The position numbers were made by a program, and so were the translations under genes. A stretch of 64,000 bases of DNA from Boswellia sacra (lineage: Eukaryota > Streptophyta > Magnoliopsida > Sapindales > Burseraceae), in contig SNVD02009897.1 of the NCBI GenBank assembly GCA_013180625.2, positions 62,001-126,000 of the forward strand. The letters run 5' to 3'. The notes beneath the pieces were generated by a model. That model did not search any database. It had not been told where the DNA came from and saw only the letters and a list, made by a program, of their open reading frames with translations. Below are positions 24,248 to 35,202 of this stretch, piece after piece (positions within the stretch are counted from its first letter, which is position 1; every line of letters starts with the position of its first letter).

Positions 24248-24370
24248 ATGGACCGCCGAGGTTGGCTGTGGAAGAGAAAATCATCATCTGATAAAGCTGA
24301 GAAGACAGTGGCTGTTGTATTGGACTCTGCTGATGCTGCTCTTGCATCAGCTGGATCTCAACCCAGTCAG
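24248..24370 (+). pseudogene. Captured first exon of a filament-like plant protein (FPP)
   Basis: The exon starts at an ATG and encodes 41 codons beginning MDRRGWLWKRKSSSDKAEKT and ending ASAGSQPSQ, followed at once by a GTATGG donor. MDRRxWxWxxKSS is the hallmark N-terminus of FPP coiled-coil proteins. The frame is intact, so this small exon could supply a start codon to a chimeric transcript. No further FPP exon was recognised downstream. It sits between RECQ4-type and MCM4 pieces in the same orientation. Confidence 0.72.
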
Positions 24371-25524
24371 GTATGGCCTTCAATACAGGTTCTGGAACCA
24401 TAGTAGTGTTAAGTCTCCTCTGTAAGTGGTTCTTAAGCTGTCTTCTGAATGATTTGAGTATCTGCTTGTTTGGCAAAACTGACTGTTTATGCATTCTCGC
24501 TGAAATTGATCGATCTTCGGGATATCTTTTACTGATCAATTAAGTATGAAAGAGTTGTCATTCTAGTTGTTTAATAGATTTGCTATTGAGAATTAATTGA
24601 ATTGTAATGATGCTTTAGTGAAATGTGGACTGCAATGAGTTTAGAATTATTATTTTATTTGGCAAATTTATCTATTTTCCTACTAGCCCAGTTTGGTCAA
24701 TGGGCAGTCTCTTTTATCGTAGGATGCTCACTTGTGCATTTGTCCATGCTCATGGGCATGATAGATATAGATATTGGCATCAGTTAGGCTATTTTCCTGT
24801 GCTTTAATTTTGATAATGCCTCTTGATTTAATTGTATCTCTTAACTTCTATCTTTTGTTCTAAAAGGATCATTACAAAAAGCAAACATACATTCAAATTT
24901 TTGTGCCTTGTGTCTTGGAAATCTTTATAGACATAATGTAATTTCTTTACAGCTGCAAATTTCTTTGCAGCTGTGATTAGTCTTAAAATTCTCTTACGGC
25001 TGGCTACATTGACCCCAAATTGCTATGAAATAGAAATAATGTAAACAACATTACTGGTGGTTGGAAATTTGTTAATGAATTCCGCGTTCTTCTTGTTTTG
25101 AAGTGCATTGCTTCAAATTGAACCTGTGTTTAATATAGAAAGAAATACAAAGTTACAGCAGCACAAACTAAATTGCAAAAATTGAATATAGCCTCATAGT
25201 GAAAATTGAATGTGGAAAAATTTCATGTAGAATCTTTTTTTTTTTCACTTTGAAATGTAAAAATTGGATGCTACAACCAATGTGGAAAGTTTATTCCATG
25301 CATATTGAATGCAGATGTCAATGTGTTGAATGAGTATCAGCAGATTCAATCTTTCTCTGCATTCAACAGTATATTCAACAGTACTGTGATATTCCCTTTT
25401 TCTATACTGCATTCAACTTATATTCAACAGTATATTACTTCTTTCTTGATATTTCCATTTTCTATATGACTTTACATCATCATTCTGCTGTGATGCTCAT
25501 GGCTAGTTTACTGACTCAATGTAG

Positions 25525-25740
<216 letters not shown>

Positions 25741-26540
25741 GATGCCATCTTCTTTGTTATCCTTCAAAGCTCTTTCAATCTAGCTATAACCCATTGATAT
25801 GAGGAATAGATTAAGATTTTGATATTAAGTAGTCAATGACCTACTTAATAGGTTCTGAAATTTGTTATGTGAACTCCAAATTTAATTTGGTTGGCTATCA
25901 TTTGTTGTTACTTCTGGATTTGAATTACAATCATAGTTTGTTGTTGATAGTTACTAATGATTTAGCTTATGTATTAGTAATGATATACATGATCTATGCA
26001 ACTTTTTTCTATATTGTTATGTGGATGTCATTACTATAAAAAGTTTTTGGACTCAATTGGATGTGCACTTTAATTTTTAGTTCATATTAAATTTGTAAAT
26101 GAATTTTAGACACAAGAATGTATAAATAAAATAAAAAAAATATAGTTCTACATAACTAAATTTAAATATTGTGACAGAAAATACTAATAATAAATTCTGT
26201 CACAAACAACATAATTTACCCACAAAAATTTTCTGCCAAAATTAAATTGGAATAAAAAAACAATTTTCCCGCAAAAAATTTCAAATTAAAAATAAAAAAT
26301 AATTTCCCATCAAAATTTTTTAAGGATTATTAAATAATTATTTACTTAGTGTGATAGACGTATGACATGTAAAAACTATCATAAAATTATAAAATTAATT
26401 GTCTAATGTGATAGACATATGACATGTAAAAACTATCACAAAGTTGATGATAGACTTTTTTCTATCATGAATGAGTGACAGTGACATAGATGACTCTTTG
26501 ATTTTCTATCATCCACCCCTGTTTATGACCGTTTGTTTTT

Positions 26541-26568
26541 GTCATCTATTCCTATTTTTCTTGTAGTG
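26541..26568 (-). repeat. Right terminal inverted repeat of the Pack-CACTA
   Basis: It begins GTCATCTATTC and ends TTTTTCTTGTAGTG, the inverted copy of 17466-17493, and is followed by ACA. Confidence 0.92.
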
Positions 26569-26571
26569 ACA

Positions 26572-27259
26572 GCCCATTCCCACTCCAAAGTTAAGTTTAC
26601 AACCAATGATTTCATATTCAAATGCTTTCACTAATTTTTTGAACAGTAGAATATTTTCCAACTTTTCAACTAGAGAGGGGGAAGAGGAGGAACAATAGAA
26701 TAAAAAAAAGAAAAACGTTTGACACATGAATGTGTAGTAAATATCCAACCATGCAAAATTTTTTAAGAAAATTAATAAATATCCTTACGTTTCAACAAAC
26801 TCACCAAGATTTCTCACCCACATCTCTTAAGAGAATTACTTTTATTTGTGAACATAAACCCATTTCATATGTGCTTAATTGACTTTTAAAATAACAGATT
26901 TCAAGAAATATGAATAGCATCTAAACCCATTTTGTGAAGCATCGGTTTTCATACCATTATAATATCCTCAATTTCAAGCTCAGTTTATAGTCAATATTCA
27001 TTAATAACCAATCAGCTTTCTAGTATAATTCATCATTACATATTGATCTATAGTTGGTACCTTTACCATAGCCTAGCTTAAAGCACTAACCTTGTCCTAT
27101 AGATAAGTTAACAAACCAATCCATCTAAATTTACTTCTTTCAATTCTAAAATTGACTTTAACAAGCAATTTGCCACAACAATGCGGCATATTCAAAAGCA
27201 TTATGAGCCGTATGAAAACACAAGCAAAACAAACACAATTTAGAGATAGAAAACAATAC
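26572..27259. other. Stretch between CACTA and STR8-like fragment
   Basis: AT-rich with no recognised exon. It could be intron of the STR8-like fragment. The expected next STR8 exon was not found here. Confidence 0.35.
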
Positions 27260-27840
27260 CTGTGCATTAATACCTTGCTCATTCAAATATATACGACCAT
27301 GAATGTTTAGTTCCTGAAGCAAAAAAGGAAATGAAAATTACGTGTTAGTTAATTGTTTAGCTTATCAATTGATTTTGACAAATTTATGCCAAATAATCTT
27401 TACTTACAAAGAGAATAAAAGAACCCATAAGCAAAAAGACAAAACTTTACAAGAGAATGAAACCAAATGCAAATAGTAGAGCTAAACCTCCAAGAAAGCT
27501 AGGTGCTTGGCAACTTCAACTTCAGGGTCTTTAACAAACACAAACTTGTAGAAATTCACAACCACAAATCCTAGTTTCATTATTGTTGTAACTCTTTGGC
27601 TCTTGTCTCCTTCTCCTCTTATTCTTTGACTCGTGCTGGTTTGGAGTGAGTTATTGAAGTTGAACTGGAGCAACACCAGACTCTACAGTGGTTGTAGCTG
27701 TGGCTGTTCAAACTCAAGAAGTGCTTAGAAGCAGTAGTGATTGGTGATGGAATAGAGATGAGTGCAGGTGATAATGAGGCACTGGAAGTTGATGGAACGG
27801 CCACAAAGCAACATCCTCTCATCCTCTTCTTCTCTATCAT
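27260..27840 (-). pseudogene. STR8-like (rhodanese/UPF0176) gene fragment, exons 1 and 2
   Basis: On the minus strand, exon 1 starts MIEKKRMRGCCFVAVPST at 27840, with a Ser/Thr-rich transit-peptide-like N-terminus. It changes frame between 27676 and 27619, then reads GFVVVNFYKFVFVKDPEVEV AKHLAFLE and ends at a GT donor (27487). Exon 2 (27260-27313, 18 codons) reads ELNIHGRIYLNEQGINAQ between AG and GT. This is the start of the UPF0176/rhodanese-like protein STR8. The catalytic rhodanese part is absent: the region downstream is occupied by the CACTA, then NOM1 and CUE fragments. Either the gene was broken by the insertion or only its 5' end was ever copied here. Confidence 0.65.
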
Positions 27841-27999
27841 CTAGTCATTAGCTCTTTGATTTTGCTTTCTTAATTTTTAGTAAGGGTATTCTAGTCTTTT
27901 CCCTTGTAAAAAGGGTTTGAAATAGTCAAATTCAAGAAAGAGGTTACATTTAGTTAAATGGCCCAAAAAGGGATCAAATAAAAAAATAACCCAGTAATA

Positions 28000-28893
28000 T
28001 GTCATCATGTGATAAAAACATTAAATGTGGATATTTTCCTAATCTCATTTATTTTATATATATATATATTTCTTTTGTATTAAGAGAATTTTAATTAAAA
28101 TAGGATAAGTTTTGATATGGTATCCTAGTTAAATAGGAATAAGTTTGGATCTGGTATACTGGTTGAATATGATAAGTTTGGATTTGATATCCTAGTTGAA
28201 TAGGAAGTTTTATATTTGTATTAATTATCTCTTATTAGATTAGGATAATATTTAAGTATTATAGTTTATTTAGGAGAGTATATTATTACTTCCTATAATA
28301 TTTGATTGTTATCCAAACTTTCCTAATGAGTTTTATTGAGATTCTACAGGATCTTGACAAGGATTGCAATTGATATCAAATATTATATAAAGCTATCTTC
28401 ATAGCTTTTGGAGTAACGCATTCAAGGCAAATTGAGAGAGAGCAAGCAAGAGCAAGTTTGAGTGCGCCTTTTATTTGTTTTTATGTCTTGTGTAAAGCTT
28501 TAGGCTTTGGTTATTTGTTATAGATCGTGTGAGCTTAAGAGAGTTGAGTAATCACATGTGTCTGTCCTAGTTATGGGTGTTATGTTATTCTTAACTGTGT
28601 GTAGTTAAGATAATCGTGATAGAAAAAGAGCAGCATCAGAAGAGTGTGTGAGGGACTATGGTTGTGATCAGGGTTGATTAAGTTTACATGGATTAGGTTA
28701 GTGAGTGAGCGGGTGTCTACCATTGTAAAGAGTCCTAAGTCGAGTGTAAATACATACAACATAGTGGATCGTAACTCTTGTTACCCGTGGATGTAAGTTG
28801 ATTATAATCGAACCACGTAAAAATCCTATTCCGATTTACAGTACTGTTTTCAGTTATATTTTTCGTAACTACCATGCGCTGCAAAACCCAACA
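28000..28893 (+). repeat. Solo LTR related to the SIRE-like copia C LTR
   Basis: Starts TGTCATCATGTGATAAAA and ends GCAAAACCCAACA. Its 3' half shares ordered blocks with the LTR at 52577-53438, such as GTGGATGTA, ATAATYGAACCA, GTAAAATCC and a GATTAGGTYAGTG word. The flanks read AATAT at 27996-28000 and 28894-28898, with the left copy overlapping the first T of the LTR; this would be a 5-bp duplication if one T of a TT pair was lost. No internal retrotransposon sequence adjoins it. Confidence 0.6.
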
Positions 28894-28898
28894 AATAT

Positions 28899-29311
28899 AA
28901 TATAAATTATTTTTTTATAGTAATAGTAAATTAAAATTAATATTCTATATTATTGGGCACTTTGTTATATTATTAGTATATCATTATTATAATTTAATCA
29001 AAATTAATTTTACATAGAATTCATTAAATTTTTATATAAAATTAAAACTTAATGATTAAATATCTTTGCATTACAATTCAATAATTAAAAATTATAAAGT
29101 TTATATGATTTTTATATAATTATAAACCATAAAACTTATTTAAAGATTACTAACTATATAATTGTCATTTAGCTATAAAGTTAATTGAATTTTAAATTTA
29201 CAAGTAATATACTTGCTTGTAGATAAATTTAGACAACCCAAATCTTTGATAATTAACTGGCTCAGGCATTGCGTTTACTAGGTCATGTCACTGAGTTTAA
29301 CGCAACTTAAC
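28899..29311. other. AT-rich intergenic stretch
   Basis: No gene or element boundary recognised. Confidence 0.4.
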
Positions 29312-30180
29312 TAAGGTACTGTTTGTTTTCATCACTTAAACACTTTTTTGATCTAAATACTTTTTAGGACATAATTTATTGTACTTAAAATTATATTTGT
29401 TTACTCTTTTACATACCCCTTAAAAATTGTGATAAAAGAGTATCTTATTTTTAATTTGACAATTTTACCCTTCTAATAAGAAATATAAAAAAATTAAATT
29501 GAAATATCAATATAGTAATAAATTAATAAGCTTAACTATTATAAAAATTAATATTTTTATATTTTGTTTGATATAAGTCAAGATTATCAATAATTATATA
29601 CTTTTATTATTTCTTAATTAATTTAAATTAAATTTATTTATTTTAATTTTATTAATAAATGCATGTAAACAAGTCAAATTAAAAAAATTCAGATACATAT
29701 ATATTAAATAAATTCAAATTTTAATTTAAAAATAAAATTTTTTATATATTATATAAAATATATAAAGAGAAGGTGTCGACAGTGTCACCAGACGCACAAC
29801 TTCGACGATGGCTGGCGGTGGCCGACCAACAGTAACGACGATTGATCTGGTCAGTTTACAAAATTTATAATAAATAAAATAAAATATTTAATATTAATAT
29901 ATTTGTTATTTTTACTATTATATATTTTAATTAATTACATAATTTTTATTAATTAAATATAAAGGGTATTTGTGAAATAAAAATTGTCAGAAGAGGGTAG
30001 TTTAGATATTTCTAACTTTTCAAACATTTTGAAGAAAAAAAAGTGATAAATTTTCACTTTTTATATTTAGACAATTTCATTTAATGTAAGTGATTAGATG
30101 GAAACAAACATAAATTTTTTTTGTGTATCTTTTAAATATGAATAGATTCAAATATAAGTGGTCTAATCAAACGGACCCTA
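29312..30180. mobile_element. Candidate non-autonomous DNA transposon (hAT-like ends)
   Basis: Left end TAAGGTACTGTTTGTTT and right end AATCAAACGGACCCTA are inverted repeats with a few differences. AAGTGATTAGAT-type and TTCATCACTTAAAC-type words repeat in opposite orientation further in. The TAGGGTCCGTTTG-like terminus is common among plant hAT MITEs. The flanking 8 bases do not match well, so the superfamily is uncertain. A small GC-rich patch lies at 29770-29850. Confidence 0.45.
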
Positions 30181-31091
30181 GGTCAAGCAATTAACTTGAT
30201 TTCCTTTGGCATAAAATCAACGAGAGCTCAACACATATAAGTTTCAATAATTTTTAATTAATTAGTAATTTTAATTGATTATTAACATGATTATGACTAT
30301 TAATATAATAGTTTAACAATTATGTACTAAAGATATTTTCCCATATTTTTAAGAAATATGAGAAAAATTTTAATTTCTTTTTTTTCTTAAGTAAAAGTTA
30401 AAAAAAAAAAGAACTCATAAAATTATCCCTATATTTGCAATTATTCTTATTAAACCATTAGAGGAATCAATTATCTAACTTAGAAGACTAGCTTATTGGG
30501 TAGGAAAACCAATTTTCTTACAAGCCAAAAACCTTTTAATAACTACTAAATAGGGGACAACAACTACAATAACCTCCTTGTCAAGCAAGGCCTTTCGGCC
30601 TATGATTTGCATCACAATCCATGCATCACTGCAAATCATCTATGTTAGAACACCAAATCCTTAAATCAATAACAAAATATTTGATTATGATATTATTAGT
30701 AGAGGAAACAATTTGGAATAATTGAAGACCTCCACTTATAAGGATCAATCTGAAATAACTACTATGACACTCTCCATTGGCCCAAAACAAGTTTTAGATA
30801 TAGAACTCTTCATATTTTCCATCCTTCTCTTTCTTATTCAATGTTTTTAATAACATTTACAACTTTGTGGAATTGTTAATTTTATCGTATGATAATTACT
30901 ATAAGAATTTTTATGTGTTAGTATTTTCATGAATTATTTTAAGATTTTATTATTAGAGAGCACAGTAGCATAATTTGATTAAAATTCATTTTGACAAGTA
31001 GAGTAAATGAAGTTGTACTCAGAAATAATATTTATTTTAGATAATTTTCTTTGTAAGATCTTAGTATTTATTTTGGATAATTGTTTAGTAA
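30181..31091. other. AT-rich intergenic stretch with a dispersed repeat
   Basis: The part 30845-31085 resembles 45425-45690 in the same orientation (shared TTTTTATGTGTTRT, ATTTTGACAAGYAGAGT and AATATTTATTTT words). No coding sequence was recognised. Confidence 0.4.
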
Positions 31092-31270
31092 ATTAATGTT
31101 AAGAATTATTATTATTTTATTTAGCATTGTGAAAGCTTTGGTTTGAGTACCATGCCTTTAGGTGATTGTTTACTTCTTGTGGTCGTGGCCTTAGTACTAT
31201 TATGTAATTTGTAGGAGTAATAATTAGTGGTCAAAAGTTAGTGTGTAAGGGATTTGTTTGTTAGTTTTTT

Positions 31271-32926
31271 GGAAAAATTGAAAAAATAGACACAATTAGG
31301 TACCCTAGTTGAAATTTGGATACATCCTGAAAAATTTTCATGTCATAGACACTTTCTTGACAAATAGAACCAATTACCCTTATGTATTCAATTTTTTCCC
31401 AGAGCCTTATTTCCCTCTCTTCAGACGAAAATTACTGAAACCCATCTCCCTCTCTTCAGATGAAAATTATCGAAACCCATCGACCCCGCTCCAAATGCAA
31501 ACTAACACGAGCATCGATTAAGGATAGAAGCATCAAGCAAGACGACGCAGAGAGAAGCACCCATCGACACGGAGAGTCCCTAACTATGATTTATTTGGAT
31601 GTTATTCGTTAGATTTGATTTAGTTTTTAGGGAATTTAAATTCGGGATTTAAGTTTCCGACGGATTTGTGAACTTATTTAGGGATAAATCGAGTGTTATA
31701 ACGTGACTTTTGTGGTTTGATGCGTGTAAAAACCGACAAAACAAGTTGTGAATCCAGTGTTATATCGCGATTAAAGAAGACACTCGACACTCGACAACTA
31801 CCTATCGAGTCGTGTCGAGTTGTGTAATGTCGAGTGTCGAGTGTTTGTCGAATGGTGAAATGTCGAGTGTCGAGTATTTGTCGAGTGGTGAAATGTCGAG
31901 TGTCTAGTGTTTGTCGAGTGGTGTAGTGTCAAGTGGTACAGTGTCGAGTGTTGAAGTGTCGAGTGTCGAGTATTTGTCGAGAGGTGGTGTAGTGACAATT
32001 AGTTGTGAAGTGTCGAGTGTCGGATATTTGTCGAGTGTCAAGTGGTGTTGTGATGACGTGTCGAGTGTCGAGTGTTTGTCGAGATCGACACAACACAATG
32101 CGACACTCGACAATTATCCGACACTCGACTCTACACTACTCGACACTACACCACTCGACATTTCACCACTCAATACTACATAATCACTCTTCACTATACC
32201 ACCACTCGACAAACACTCGACAGTCGACACTTCAACACTCGACACTGCACCACTCGACAATTATCTGATACTCGACACTATATCACCACTCGTCACTAAA
32301 CCACAACTCGACAAACACTCGACACTCGACATTTCACCACTCGATAAACACTCAATACTCGATATTTTACCACTCGACAAACACTCGACACTCAACATTA
32401 CACAGCTCGACACGACTCGACAGGTAGTTGTCGAGTGTTAAGTGTCTTCTTCATCGCGATATAACACTGGATTCACAACTCGTTTCATCAGTTTTCACAC
32501 GCATCAAACCACAAAAATCATATTATAACACTCGATTTATCCCTAAATAAGTTCACAAATCTGTCGAAAACTCAAATCCCAAATTCAAATTCCCAAAAAA
32601 CTAAATCAAATTTAGCGAATAACAACCAAATAAATCACAATTAGGGACCCTCAGTGTTGATGGGTGCTTCTTTATGCGTTGTCTTGCTTGATGCTTCTAT
32701 CCTCAGGTGATGCTCGTGTTGATTTGCATTTTGAGCGCTGTCGATGGGTTTCGGTAATTTTTGACTAAAGAGAGAAATAAGGGGAAACAAGGCTTTGGGA
32801 AAAAATTGAATACATACGGATAATTGAGTTTTTTTGCCAAGAAAGTGTCCATGGCATGAAAATTTTTCAGGATGTGTCTAAATTTCAACTAGGGTCCCTA
32901 ATTGTGTCTATTTTTTCAATTTTCCC
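31271..32926. mobile_element. MULE-type foldback element with inverted minisatellite arms
   Basis: The ends are GGAAAAATTGAAAAAATAG and its inverted partner GGGAAAATTGAAAAAATAG. They are flanked by a perfect 9-bp TAGTTTTTT duplication (31262-31270 and 32927-32935), as in Mutator-like elements. The two halves are inverted copies over nearly the whole length, so each arm is about 800 bp. The inner parts are a TGTCGAGTG-type minisatellite running one way up to about 32090 and the opposite way from about 32095. No transposase is present. A transcript through it would form a very long hairpin. Confidence 0.9.
31780..32445. repeat. Inverted minisatellite TGTCGAGTG / CACTCGACA
   Basis: Tens of copies of a 9-10-bp word, GTCGAGTGT with variants, fill 31780-32090. 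The reverse-complement words fill 32095-32445. The dyad axis is at roughly 32090-32100. Open frames in several phases across it (MSSGVVSSGTVSS... and HSTLHHSTxH...) are repeat by-products. Confidence 0.9.
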
Positions 32927-33184
32927 TAGTTTTTTTCCTTTTAATGCAATGCCTATTTATAGACTTCTATTCATCATCAATGAAAACAGAGCTTTTCGTG
33001 ATTCCATTTCTTTTCTTTATGCTTTATTCAATCCTTTGCTTTGTATCAGTTTAGTAATAGTATCATCATAGTCATTAAGTGAGAGAGAGAGAGAAAAGTA
33101 AAGAGTGCCAGATAATCAAAGGGGTGAGAAAGAGAGAGGTTCATGAGACAGCTATTTCACTTTATTTTCTTTGGAGTACAGAGG

Positions 33185-35197
33185 ATGGCATCTGATGATA
33201 CTGTTCAACTGACGATTCCTTGTTTCGATAGCTACGATGACCTTTGGAGCATGCTCATGGAGAAATTCTTTGAGGTTTAAAGAGTATTGACTGGTGATGA
33301 ATGCAAGGATAGAAGAACCCACAACCAATTTGGTATTAAAAGAGAAGTAGAGGGCAAATTGGAAGGACCGAAGCTCAAGGATTTGAAGGCAAAAAATAAT
33401 TTTTAGGCAATTGATCATTCTATCTTGGAAACAATTCTTTGCGAAGAAACTTCCAAAGACATTAGGGATTCCATGAAGAAGTATTATCAAGGCTTGTTAA
33501 GAATGAAGCATAAACAGCTTCAAGGCTTGAGAAGGAGTTTTGAAACTTTACAGATGAAAGATGGTGAGTCTGTCAATGATTATTGTGCTAGGACGATGGG
33601 GATAATCAGTAAGATGTGATTCCATGGTGAGAAGATTGAAGATATTTGTATTGTTGAGAAGAACTGCATTCCTTGGTCCAAAGTTCAATTATGTTGTTTG
33701 CTTAATCAAAGATCTTCCACCTAACGAACTCCAAAGCTCATTATTGTCCATAAACAGAAGGTAGATGATGTTTCAACTATAGAAAAACAAGCTTTAAAGG
33801 ATTCTACTTCCTGATCTATTCTCTAATTCAAGAGAAAGGGATTCAGGTAGAGGTAATGGAAAGGGGCCAAAATAATGGAGACAATAGTTGGGGTTGAGGT
33901 AAAGAAATAGTAACTGGGGATAAGGCAATAGAGATGGAAGTTGGGGATGAGGTGATAGAGATGGAGGCTAGCAGCATCACAACTTTATAAATGATGATGA
34001 TTAAGGGTGAGAATTCGTGTCGTGCGTATCGACCCATTTAATTATTCATGTCAAGATATGAAACACAGATCCGACACGGTTATTAAACGTGTTACCCACG
34101 TGTTATAATCGTGTCATATTTAATTCACATAATTTACTTAATTGTTTAACCTAGTTATGCATAATATATTATATTCTATATATTTATATCAATTAAAATT
34201 ATTTTTAGAATGTAAACTATTGTTAGTATAAAATATTATTAAAATCATCATAATTTATTATTTTGTAAATTAATTTATTTTATAATATAAAAATTTCAGT
34301 TTTATAATATATATGTTGTAAGTAGATAACAATTTATATCATTAAATGAGCTTATATATTAAGGATAGACAAAAAAATGTTTAACTATTCGTGTCATTAA
34401 ACGGGTTGACGTGTTGAACACCTTCAACACGAATCCGATCCATTTATTAATCGTGTATCGTGTTTGTGTCGTATTCATGTCGTGTCCGCGTGTCGTGTCC
34501 TAAATTCTCACCCCTATTGATGATCAATTAGATTTTCAAAACATAGGCAAAGACCAAAATCAACATGACAAATCCAAGGTAGAGTGCTAAAGATGCCATA
34601 GACGTTATACGAGATTGCCTAACCATAGAGAAAGTGTGGAAACGGAGTAGAGACTCTATTGATGGCTTACCATGCCAAGAAATTAAGATTGTGGAGTAGA
34701 TGTTTGGTATGCAGACACTGGTAGTAGCCACCACATGTGTGGTAGTAAGTCTTCTTTTTCTCATTTAAATGAAGACTTTCATACTACTACAAGTTTTGGT
34801 TATTTTTCTACCATAGAGGTTATGGGAAAAGGTGACATTAAGATAAGAACAAAAATGGTTTTGTAAAAACAACTTGTAATGTGTTTTGTGTTCAAAAGAG
34901 GGCTTGTGAATATATGAACCTTCAAAAGGAACAATGGCAATTGTTTAAATGAATTCAAAAAGATTGTTTCCTTTGTAGGTCAAAAGTGTCCAAACTTGCT
35001 TAATGGCTAAGGATTATGACTCGTCTTGGCTTTGGTATTTTTGCTATGGCCACTTGAACTTTAGTGAGTTAACAACTCTCCAATGGAAGGATATAGTGAT
35101 AGGTCTTCCTCAAATTGTTATTCCTCCTCAAGTTTGTGAAGAATGAGTTGTTCGCAAAAAAAATCAACTCAATTCCTACAAGGAAAGTCATGGAGAG
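33185..35197 (+). pseudogene. copia B gag-protease-preintegrase remnant
   Basis: Starts ATG (MASDDTVQLTIPCFDSYDDL) and has a gag domain with SILETILCEETSKDIRDSMK and FETLQMKDGESVNDYCART, interrupted by stops. After the hAT MITE (34002-34516) come a degenerate zinc knuckle, the protease motif VWYADTGSSHHMCGSK (about 34705-34745), which keeps the catalytic Asp, and a GAG-pre-integrase remnant (WYFCYGHLNFSELTTLQ). The reading is cut by the solo LTR at 35203. Several stops and at least one frameshift show it is not functional. Confidence 0.82.
34002..34516. mobile_element. hAT-type MITE inside copia B gag (515 bp)
   Basis: Left end TAAGGGTGAGAATT and right end AATTCTCACCCCTA are inverted repeats. 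Flanks read ATGATGAT (33994-34001) and TTGATGAT (34517-34524), an 8-bp duplication with one mismatch. The gag sequence resumes directly after it. The terminal regions repeat GTGTCGTG and ACACGAT words. No coding sequence. Confidence 0.85.
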
Positions 35198-35202
35198 TAA
35201 AG

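Larger units (their letters stand above)
31097..33059 (+). repeat. 5' LTR of copia B, split by a MULE insertion
   Basis: Starts TGTTAAGAATTATTATT and ends GTTTAGTAATA. It is the counterpart of 43569-43882, but interrupted by the 1656-bp element at 31271-32926 and its 9-bp duplication; about 298 bp of LTR proper remain. A TATTTATAGACTTC segment near 32946 fits a promoter/leader region. A weak primer-site remnant (GTATCATCATAG) follows at 33060. Confidence 0.88.

Noticed and set aside
31798..32299. Several overlapping open frames on both strands with HSTLHHST and SSVEYLS repeats
   Set aside because: They are translations of the inverted minisatellite in different phases, without any start context or domain.
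33060..33071. Functional tRNA primer site for copia B
   Set aside because: Only a loose GTATCATCATAG remnant is present; it supports the LTR boundary but is not a good primer site.
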